Assembly: GCA_001795455.1 (NCBI GenBank)
Contig: MGPB01000038.1
Span: 1-32,693 of the forward strand
From: Curvibacter sp. GWA2_63_95
Lineage (GTDB): Bacteria > Pseudomonadota > Gammaproteobacteria > Burkholderiales > Burkholderiaceae_C
Length of the DNA stretch: 32,693 nucleotides
Direction of reading: 5' to 3'
Shown: piece after piece, positions 26,477-32,693 of the stretch
Layout: each line of letters opens with the position of its first letter
Numbering within the stretch: position 1 is the stretch's first letter
The notes under the pieces: generated by a model
What the model was told of the DNA's origin: nothing
The model's database searches: none
The model's input: only the letters and a program-made list of their open reading frames with translations
Made by a program: the position numbers and the translations under genes

Positions 26477-27577
26477 ATGCAACTCGCAGCGAATCAACTT
26501 GGCAACCACCTGCAGCGCGGGCTCAAGAGCCTGTACACGCTGCACGGCGATGAGCCGCTGCTGCAGCAAGAGGCACTGGATGCGATCCGCGCCAACGCCC
26601 GTGCCAATGGTTACACCGAACGCACCTCGCACACCGTCGCCGGTGCCCACTTTGACTGGAGCGAAGTGCTGGCCGCCGGTGGTTCGCTGAGCCTGTTTGC
26701 CGACAAACAAATCGTTGAAATCCGCATTCCCAGCGGCAAGCCTGGCAAGGACGGCAGCGTGGCCTTGCAGCAGCTGGCCGAAGGTGCGCAGGGCAACGAT
26801 TCCACGCTCACCATCGTTTTGCTTCCGCGTCTGGACAAGATGACCAAGTCCACCGCCTGGTTTGCTGCGCTGGATGCCAATGGCGTCACGCTGGAAGTCA
26901 GCCCGGTGGAGCGCGGCGCGCTGCCACAGTGGATCGCCCAGCGCCTGGGTGCCCAGGGCCAGCGCGTGGAAGCGGGTGAAGAAGGCCAGCGCACCTTGCA
27001 GTTCTTTGCCGACCGGGTGGAAGGCAACCTGCTGGCCGCGCACCAGGAAATCCAGAAGCTGGGGTTGTTGTTCCCCGCCGACGCGAACGGCGGGGTGTTA
27101 ACGCTGGAGCAAGTGGAGAGCGCCGTGCTCAATGTCGCCCGCTACGACGTTTTCAAACTCAGTGAAGCGGTGTTGGCCGGCCAGGCCGTGCGCGTGCAGC
27201 GCATGCTGGACGGCCTGCAGGCCGAAGGCGAGGCCGAAGTGCTGGTGCACTACACGCTGGCCGAAGACATCCGCGCCCTCAAGCGCGTGAAAGACGCCAT
27301 GGCCCAGGGCCGCCCCCTGCCCATGGCGCTGCGCGAGAACCGCATCTGGGGCCCGAAAGAGCGCCTGTTCGAGCGCGTGTTACCCAAACTCTCCGAATCC
27401 AAACTCGCCGAACTGCTGCAATCCGCCCATCTGGTGGACGGCATCGTCAAAGGCCTCAAACAGCCCGATTGGCCCAGCACGGGCTGGCAGGCGCTGCACC
27501 GGCTGGCGCTGCAGCTGTGTGGCTTGTGTGCTGCTGTGCCCAAGGCCGCGGCTGCCCCGGTGTACACACGACGCTGA
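26477..27577 (+). CDS. holA: DNA polymerase III delta subunit
   Basis: HolA is the wrench of the clamp loader: it opens the beta clamp for loading at primed DNA. The product has 366 residues (E. coli 343). The N-terminal LYTLHGDEPLLQQEALDAIR is the family start, ADKQIVEIRIPSGKPGKDG and LTIVLLPRLDKMTKSTAWF are core segments, and the helical collar region has YDVFKLSEAVLAGQAVRVQRML. The usual neighbours leuS and lptE are upstream but separated by the arginine cassette. The last 15 residues are Ala-rich and variable. Confidence 0.94.
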   Translation: MQLAANQLGNHLQRGLKSLYTLHGDEPLLQQEALDAIRANARANGYTERTSHTVAGAHFDWSEVLAAGGSLSLFADKQIVEIRIPSGKPGKDGSVALQQLAEGAQGNDSTLTIVLLPRLDKMTKSTAWFAALDANGVTLEVSPVERGALPQWIAQRLGAQGQRVEAGEEGQRTLQFFADRVEGNLLAAHQEIQKLGLLFPADANGGVLTLEQVESAVLNVARYDVFKLSEAVLAGQAVRVQRMLDGLQAEGEAEVLVHYTLAEDIRALKRVKDAMAQGRPLPMALRENRIWGPKERLFERVLPKLSESKLAELLQSAHLVDGIVKGLKQPDWPSTGWQALHRLALQLCGLCAAVPKAAAAPVYTRR

Positions 27578-27600
27578 ACCGGCTCTGGAGCGCGTTCGTT

Positions 27601-28161
27601 ATGCCAGACAGCCTTCCCGCCCAGCGCCACCAGCCACGGCACAGCCAGCTCTCGATTCGCCTCCATGCCCGCCTGGAGGGGGCTTGGCAACCCATTGAAG
27701 CGCAGAGCTGGAATGCCAATGGCTTTTGTTTCTTTCACACACAGTCGCTGGTCGAGGGGGGCATGGCTTTCAAACGCAGCCTGCTGCATTTTGACGGCGC
27801 ACTGGTGTGGTCCAGGGCCTGCCAGGACGCCCAATTGGTGCTGGAGGTGCTGCTCAACGAGGCCATCCATCAGCAGGCCGAACGTCTGCACGACCAGCCC
27901 GAGACCCGACAGCGGCTGCTGCGACTCATGCGGGTGCAGGATATGGTGGAGCCCAAGCAGCGTGTGCTGGCCGCGCTCGGTGTGCGGTGGTCGGCGGCCC
28001 AATGGCAGGCGCGGGTGCAGGAGCGTTTGGCGCAGTCGGTGCTGCAGTCGGGCGTGCGGGTGGAGTCGCCCGTGTGGGCGGGCGTGGTGCAGGAGGCAAT
28101 GGCACTGGGCGGTGTGGTGCAGGATTTGGAGCGCTGGTCCCGCACGCTGGGCGCGTCCTGA
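27601..28161 (+). CDS. Hypothetical protein, possibly PilZ-like N-terminal domain
   Basis: I do not recognise this 186-residue protein with certainty. From the ATG at 27601 a polar lead is followed by SIRLHARLEGAWQPIEAQSW and FHTQSLVEGGMAFKRSL, a beta-rich pattern reminiscent of PilZ domains, but the RxxxR and (D/N)xSxxG motifs are not clean. The second half is helical and charged (ETRQRLLRLMRVQDMVEPKQ), without membrane segments. It sits between holA and proA on the same strand, 23 bases after holA and 21 before proA. It is likely a real gene, given its fit between neighbours. Confidence 0.7.
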   Translation: MPDSLPAQRHQPRHSQLSIRLHARLEGAWQPIEAQSWNANGFCFFHTQSLVEGGMAFKRSLLHFDGALVWSRACQDAQLVLEVLLNEAIHQQAERLHDQPETRQRLLRLMRVQDMVEPKQRVLAALGVRWSAAQWQARVQERLAQSVLQSGVRVESPVWAGVVQEAMALGGVVQDLERWSRTLGAS

Positions 28162-28167
28162 GCAATC

Positions 28168-28176
28168 TGCGAAAAT
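28168..28176 (+). promoter_or_regulatory. Candidate extended -10 for proA
   Basis: TGCGAAAAT resembles an extended -10 (TG, one base, hexamer GAAAAT). It ends 6 bases before the proA ATG, so transcripts starting there would be nearly leaderless. No Shine-Dalgarno site is visible. Confidence 0.3.
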
Positions 28177-28182
28177 CCCCCC

Positions 28183-29505
28183 ATGAACGCGACCAATACC
28201 ACCGAAACCACCCTGGCTCTGGGTTTGCAGGCAAAAGTGGCCTCAGCCCTTATGGCGCGTGCGCCAGCAGCTACTAAAAACGTAGCGCTTCGCGCCCTGG
28301 CGCGCTTGCTGCGCGAAAACACCGCGGCCCTGCAGGTGGACAACGCCAAGGATATTGAGCGCGCCGTGGCCAACGGCTTGGCCGCGCCCATGGTGGACCG
28401 CCTCAAACTCACGCCCAAAGTCCTGGAGACCTGCGCTGAGGGCTGTGAGCAACTGGCCGCCATGGCCGATGTGATTGGTGAAATCATTGGCATGAAGCAG
28501 CAGCCCAGCGGCATCCGCGTAGGCCAGATGCGGGTGCCGATTGGCGTGTTCGGCATGATTTTCGAGAGCCGGCCCAATGTGACGATCGAAGCCGCAAGCC
28601 TGTCGATCAAGAGCGGTAATGCCTGCATCCTGCGCGGCGGCTCCGAGGCGATTGACTCCAACAAGGCCCTGGCCAGGCTGGTGCAGCAGGCGTTGCTGGA
28701 AGCCGGTTTGCCCGCCGACGCGGTGCAACTGGTGCAAACCACCGACCGCGAGGTGGTGGGCCAGCTCATCGCCATGCCGCAGTATGTGGATGTGATCATC
28801 CCGCGCGGCGGCAAGGGCCTGATCGAGCGCATCAGCCGCGATGCCAAGGTGCCGGTCATCAAGCACCTGGACGGCAACTGCCACACCTATGTGGACGACC
28901 CCTGCGATATCGCCATGGCCGTCAAGGTGGCGGACAACGCCAAAACCAACAAATACAGCCCCTGCAACGCCACCGAAGGCCTGCTGGTGGCGCGCGGTGC
29001 GGCCGCCGAGTTTTTGCCACGCATCGGTGCGGTCTACGCGGCCAAGGGTGTGGAGATGCGCTGCGACCCCGAGGCGCTGGCTATTTTGACGTCAAATATG
29101 CCTCTGGCCACCGTGGATACTGCGCAAGCAGCTACTAATTTTGTAGCAAATCTGGTGCCGGCCACCGAGCAGGATTGGTACGAGGAATACCTGGCACCCA
29201 TCGTCAGCGTGAAAGTGGTGGCCGGAGTGGACGAGGCCATCGCCCACATCAACCAGTATTCGTCCCACCATACCGATGCCATCCTCACCACCAACCATGT
29301 GCACGCGCAGCGCTTTCTGCGCGAGGTGGATTCGGCCAGCGTGATGGTGAATGCCAGCACGCGCTTTGCCGATGGGTTTGAATACGGCCTGGGTGCCGAA
29401 ATCGGCATCAGCACCGACAAGTTCCACGCCCGCGGGCCGGTGGGCATAGAAGGGCTGACCTCGCTGAAGTATGTGGTGCTGGGCGAAGGCGAAGTGCGCG
29501 GCTGA
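28183..29505 (+). CDS. proA: Gamma-glutamyl phosphate reductase
   Basis: ProA reduces gamma-glutamyl phosphate to glutamate semialdehyde, the second step of proline synthesis. Catalytic Cys261 lies in [34 protein letters not shown] and [12 protein letters not shown] are NADPH- and substrate-site signatures, and the C-terminal [19 protein letters not shown] is intact. The product has 440 residues against 417 in E. coli. Much of the excess is at about residues 305-325 ([17 protein letters not shown]), encoded by a dispersed repeat in frame; a second probable copy covers about residues 18-35. The proximity of the arginine-to-proline genes gives a second, independent proline route. Confidence 0.95.
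   Translation: MNATNTTETTLALGLQAKVASALMARAPAATKNVALRALARLLRENTAALQVDNAKDIERAVANGLAAPMVDRLKLTPKVLETCAEGCEQLAAMADVIGEIIGMKQQPSGIRVGQMRVPIGVFGMIFESRPNVTIEAASLSIKSGNACILRGGSEAIDSNKALARLVQQALLEAGLPADAVQLVQTTDREVVGQLIAMPQYVDVIIPRGGKGLIERISRDAKVPVIKHLDGNCHTYVDDPCDIAMAVKVADNAKTNKYSPCNATEGLLVARGAAAEFLPRIGAVYAAKGVEMRCDPEALAILTSNMPLATVDTAQAATNFVANLVPATEQDWYEEYLAPIVSVKVVAGVDEAIAHINQYSSHHTDAILTTNHVHAQRFLREVDSASVMVNASTRFADGFEYGLGAEIGISTDKFHARGPVGIEGLTSLKYVVLGEGEVRG
28234..28286 (-). repeat. Dispersed element, probable copy D, in frame near the start of proA
   Basis: On the minus strand it reads GCTACGTTTTTAGTAGCTGC, then TGGCGCACGCG, then AAGGGCTGAGGCC and ACTTTT. The order and spacing match the other copies, but the encoded peptide ([19 protein letters not shown]) also looks like ordinary ProA. 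An ancient copy or partial chance resemblance cannot be separated by eye. Confidence 0.5.
29097..29157 (-). repeat. Dispersed palindromic element, copy E, in frame inside proA
   Basis: On the minus strand it reads TTTGCTACAAAATTAG, then TAGCTGCTTGCGCA, TATCCACGG and GCCAGAGGC. The 23 bases at 29111-29133 differ from copy A (6619-6641) at one position. The palindrome TTTGACGTCAAA (29085-29096) lies just beside it. Confidence 0.85.
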
Positions 29506-29623
29506 GCCGAATTCGCGGGCCGCTGTTTTTCTGGCGGCGTGCGGCAGGGGACTTGAAATTTCGGGGAACTTCTCCACCTGATGGAGCCCCCTAGAATGGC
29601 AAGTCCCTCTTAGAAAGCGCCGC

Positions 29624-30910
29624 ATGGTTCCGCATCTTGTTACCGCCCTGACGGGCCCCATCAACGAACTCGAACAACGGGTTCTGGACTCTATGCCCGC
29701 CATCGAGCGCTGGTTCCGGCTGGAGTGGATGGAGCACACACCGCCTTTCTACACCTCGGTGGATGTGCGCAACGCCGGTTTCAAGCTGGCCCCGGTGGAT
29801 ACCAACTTTTACCCCGGTGGCTGGAACAACCTGACCCCCGCCATGCTGCCGCTGGCGGTGCAGGCCGCACAGGCGGCGATTGAGAAGATTTGCCCCGAGG
29901 CGCGCAACCTGCTCATCGTGCCCGAGAACCATGCCCGCAGCACCTTCCACCTGAGCAACCTGGCCCAGCTGCGCCGCATCTTCCACATGGCGGGCCTCAA
30001 TGTGCGCATTGGCTCCATCAGCCCCGAGATAAAGAAAAGCACCACCCTGGAACTGCCCGGCGGCGAGTCCATCACGCTGGAGCCCATCATCCGCACCAAG
30101 GGGCGCCTGGGCTTGAAGGACTTTGACCCCTGCACCATCCTGCTCAACAACGACCTGCGCGCCGGTGTGCCGGGCATTCTGGAAGAGGTACACGAGCAGT
30201 ACCTGCTGCCGCCGCTGCATGCGAGCTGGACCACGCGGCGCAAGAGCACTCACTTCAAGGCCTATGAGGAAGTGGCCAAGCGCTTTGGCAAGTTGATTGG
30301 CGTGGACCCCTGGCTGATCAACCCCATGTTCGACAAATACGGGGTTGTCGATTTGGTGACCCCCGCTGGCATTGATGCCTTGGTGCAGCGTGTGGACGCG
30401 ATGCTTACCAAGGTGAAGAAGAAGTACAAGGAGTACGGCATCAAGGAGCGGCCCTTTGTCGTCATCAAGGCCGACAACCGCACCAGCGGCAATGCGATCC
30501 TCTCGGTGCGCGACACCAAGGACCTGGATGCCAAGTTGCGCAAGATGGGCGCCGGCCTGGACGCTGCGCCCGCGCCGCTGGAGCTGATCTTGCAGGAAGG
30601 CGTGTTGACCAACGAGCGCGTGAACGACGCCGTGGCCGAACCTGTGGTCTACCTGATGGACCGCTATGTGGTGGGCGGCTTCTACCGCATGCACGCTGAA
30701 CGCGGTGAGGATGAAAACCTCAGCGCTCCCGGCTCTGCATACGTGCCGTTGGGGTTTGCCGAGAGTACGCACTTACCTCAACCGGGTGTGCGCCCCGGTG
30801 CCAGCGCCCCCAACCGCTTCTATATGTACGGCGTGATTGGCCGCTTGGCCATGCTGGCGGGCAGCTACGAGCTGGAAGCCACCGATCCCGACGCAGAACG
30901 CTACGACTGA
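29624..30910 (+). CDS. gshA: Glutamate-cysteine ligase, proteobacterial ATP-grasp-like type
   Basis: This enzyme makes gamma-glutamylcysteine, the first step of glutathione synthesis. The 428-residue product matches the glutamate-cysteine ligase type found in beta- and acidophilic proteobacteria, which is unrelated in sequence to E. coli GshA. Recognisable segments are RLEWMEHTPPFYTSVDVRNA, DTNFYPGGWNNL, PENHARSTFHL, FVVIKADNRTSGNAI and ELILQEGVLTNE. The ATG at 29624 is 118 bases after proA. A weak -10 (TAGAAT, 29592-29597) suggests its own promoter. kup follows after 160 bases. Confidence 0.88.
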   Translation: MVPHLVTALTGPINELEQRVLDSMPAIERWFRLEWMEHTPPFYTSVDVRNAGFKLAPVDTNFYPGGWNNLTPAMLPLAVQAAQAAIEKICPEARNLLIVPENHARSTFHLSNLAQLRRIFHMAGLNVRIGSISPEIKKSTTLELPGGESITLEPIIRTKGRLGLKDFDPCTILLNNDLRAGVPGILEEVHEQYLLPPLHASWTTRRKSTHFKAYEEVAKRFGKLIGVDPWLINPMFDKYGVVDLVTPAGIDALVQRVDAMLTKVKKKYKEYGIKERPFVVIKADNRTSGNAILSVRDTKDLDAKLRKMGAGLDAAPAPLELILQEGVLTNERVNDAVAEPVVYLMDRYVVGGFYRMHAERGEDENLSAPGSAYVPLGFAESTHLPQPGVRPGASAPNRFYMYGVIGRLAMLAGSYELEATDPDAERYD

Positions 30911-31070
30911 GACGCGTCAACCCCATAAAGACACCAAGTTGCTGCGCTGCAACACGGTTCCAAATTCCGCGCAATTTGCGGATTTGTGGCTTGCGGCCTG
31001 AAGCGCTGGGAGCAAAATAGCGATCCCTTCAGGAATGGAACCCGGCGGCCCCCGTGCGCCGGGTGATCTC

Positions 31071-32693
31071 GTGTCAGCATCAAAATCGTCTCTTGCGGCG
31101 CTCACCCTGGGCGCCATCGGCGTTGTGTACGGCGACATTGGCACCAGCGTGCTGTACGCCATGAAAGAAGTGTTTGGCTCCGGCCATGTGCCTTTCACCC
31201 CGGACAACGTCTACGGCATCCTTTCCATCTTCTTCTGGACCCTCACGGTCATCGTCTCCATCAAGTACGTGGTGCTGGTGCTGCGGGCCGACAACCATGG
31301 CGAAGGCGGCCTGGTCGCCATGCTGGCGCTGGCCTCGCAGTCGGTCAAGGATCGGCCCGAGCTGCGCCGGATGTTGCTCATCATCGGCATATTTGGCACC
31401 TGCCTGTTTTACGGGGATGGCGTCATCACCCCAGCCATCTCGGTGCTGTCGGCCGTTGAAGGTCTGGAGGTCATCTCGCCAGCCTTCAAGCGCTACGTGA
31501 TTCCCATCACCCTGGTCATTCTGTTTGGCCTGTTTGCGGTGCAGAAGCGCGGTACGGCGGGCATTGGCAAGTTTTTTGGTCCTATCACCGTGGTGTGGTT
31601 CGCAGTGCTGGCGCTGCTGGGCGTGAGCCACATCGTGGACCACCCCGAGATTTTGTGGGCCATCAGCCCGCACTACGCGCTCGGGTTTATGTGGCACAAC
31701 CCTGGCACCACGTTCATCATTCTGGGAGCCGTGGTGCTGTGTGTCACGGGCGCCGAGGCGCTGTACGCCGACCTCGGACACTTTGGCAAAAAACCGGTGC
31801 GCCTGGCCTGGTTCTCCGTGGTGATGCCGGCACTGGTGATCAACTACTTTGGCCAAGGGGCCTTGTTGCTCGCCAACCCTGCAGCGGTCAAAAACCCCTT
31901 CTTTCTGATGGCACCTGACTGGGCCCTGCTGCCCCTGGTGGGGTTGGCCACCATGGCCACGGTGATCGCCTCGCAGGCCCTGATTTCGGGCGCTTTCTCG
32001 GTCACCAAGCAGGTGATTCAGCTCGGCTACCTGCCGCGCCTGCAGATTGAACACACCAGTGTCAAGGACACCGGCCAGATCTACATGCCGTTTGTGAACT
32101 GGGGTTTGTTTGTGGCCATCGTGCTGGCCGTGGTGATGTTCAAGTCGTCCAGCAACCTGGCGGCCGCCTATGGCATTGCCGTGTGCACGGACATGTTGAT
32201 CACCACCATTTTGACCTTCTACGTCATCCGCCACGGCTGGAAGTACCCCTTGTGGCTGTGTATCGCCGCCACCGGCTTCTTCTTTGTGGTGGACTTCGCG
32301 TTCTGGGCCTCCAACCTGCTCAAGCTGTTTGACGGCGGCTGGTTCCCGCTGGCCATTGGTGGTGCGGTGTTCACGCTCATGATGACCTGGAAGGAAGGGC
32401 GGCGCCTGCTCAATGAAAAATTGCGCGCTGACGCACTCGACCTGACGAGTTTTCTGGAAGCCGTGTTTGTGAGTCCGCCCGCGCGTGTGGAGGGCACCGC
32501 GGTGTTTCTGACGTCCGAGATGGGCACCGTGCCCAATGCGCTGCTGCACAACCTCAAGCACAACAAGGTGCTGCACACCAGCAACCTGTTCGTCACCGTG
32601 AAGAACCACGAGGTGCCCTGGATTGGTCTGGACAAACGCCTGCAGATCGACTCGCTGGGCCACGACTGCTGGCAGGTGGTGATCCACTACGGC
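31071..32693 (+). CDS. kup: Kup potassium uptake protein, partial
   Basis: This K+/H+ symporter of the KUP/HAK/KT family is seen for its first 541 codons; the gene runs off the right edge of the window. The N-terminal [20 protein letters not shown] is the family signature, and about twelve membrane helices follow up to about residue 440. The cytoplasmic C-terminal domain starts with the segment [20 protein letters not shown]. The start is GTG at 31071 ([14 protein letters not shown]), which matches relatives. An in-frame ATG at 31035 would add 12 residues, but they are Gly/Pro-rich and unlike the family. The 160 bases upstream hold small dyads but no clear promoter. Confidence 0.94.
   Translation, partial: MSASKSSLAALTLGAIGVVYGDIGTSVLYAMKEVFGSGHVPFTPDNVYGILSIFFWTLTVIVSIKYVVLVLRADNHGEGGLVAMLALASQSVKDRPELRRMLLIIGIFGTCLFYGDGVITPAISVLSAVEGLEVISPAFKRYVIPITLVILFGLFAVQKRGTAGIGKFFGPITVVWFAVLALLGVSHIVDHPEILWAISPHYALGFMWHNPGTTFIILGAVVLCVTGAEALYADLGHFGKKPVRLAWFSVVMPALVINYFGQGALLLANPAAVKNPFFLMAPDWALLPLVGLATMATVIASQALISGAFSVTKQVIQLGYLPRLQIEHTSVKDTGQIYMPFVNWGLFVAIVLAVVMFKSSSNLAAAYGIAVCTDMLITTILTFYVIRHGWKYPLWLCIAATGFFFVVDFAFWASNLLKLFDGGWFPLAIGGAVFTLMMTWKEGRRLLNEKLRADALDLTSFLEAVFVSPPARVEGTAVFLTSEMGTVPNALLHNLKHNKVLHTSNLFVTVKNHEVPWIGLDKRLQIDSLGHDCWQVVIHYG

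Noticed and set aside
30988..31028. A degenerate sixth repeat copy upstream of kup (minus strand TCGCTATTTTGC, then CAGCGCTTCAGGCC)
   Set aside because: The ends resemble the element but the AGCTGCTTGCGC core is missing, so it could be a relic or chance.
31035..31070. ATG at 31035 as the kup start
   Set aside because: It adds a Gly/Pro-rich lead absent from the family, and AGGA is only two bases from the ATG. GTG 31071 is preferred, though the ATG cannot be excluded.
31080..32687. A 535-codon minus-strand open frame at the right edge
   Set aside because: It mirrors kup, whose signature motifs and hydrophobic helices are clear on the plus strand.

Overview
The window looks like a chromosomal segment of a Comamonadaceae-type betaproteobacterium (Rhodoferax, Polaromonas and Acidovorax relatives). 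The evidence is a GC-rich sequence, the gene orders hpf-ptsN-hprK, fur/bamE-dapB-exbB-exbD and leuS-lptE, protein sequences that read as typical members of that family, and several copies of a short palindromic element I associate with those genomes. The placement is inference from recalled families; no search was run.

Left part (1-7146, all minus strand). Read in the direction of transcription this is nudJ, mnmA, a small conserved gene, then a type I secretion cluster: an ABC exporter with a degenerate C39-like domain (LapB type), an HlyD/LapC membrane-fusion protein, a LuxR-type regulator with a degenerate receiver, and the first 217 codons of a large LapA-like surface adhesin. The adhesin keeps the retention module and a TAAG di-alanine site of the LapG type. 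This suggests surface attachment controlled by c-di-GMP-regulated proteolysis, although lapD, lapG and the outer-membrane channel are not in view.

Middle (7324-17495). pntA-pntB (proton-translocating transhydrogenase) is followed by a long-chain acyl-CoA ligase ending in a strong UUCG terminator, then mtnN, convergent corA, a divergent MFS permease, and hpf, ptsN and hprK (ribosome hibernation, PTS-Ntr, HPr kinase). A terminator separates hpf from ptsN.

Right part (17508-32693). fur is divergent from bamE, which leads a run of dapB, exbB, exbD (start/stop overlaps), leuS and lptE. An Lrp-type regulator, ornithine cyclodeaminase and arginase then lie between lptE and holA and form an arginine-to-proline route. 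They are followed by holA, a small unknown gene, proA, a glutamate-cysteine ligase and the first 541 codons of the potassium transporter kup.

The most unusual feature is a dispersed element of about 55-60 bp with the core AGCTGCTTGCGC. I see two copies at gene 3' ends, where they supply the stop codons of nudJ and mtnN. Three more copies or probable copies lie in frame inside essential or biosynthetic genes (leuS once, proA twice). No tRNA, rRNA, CRISPR array, insertion sequence or prophage was recognised, and no gap between genes exceeds about 200 bases.
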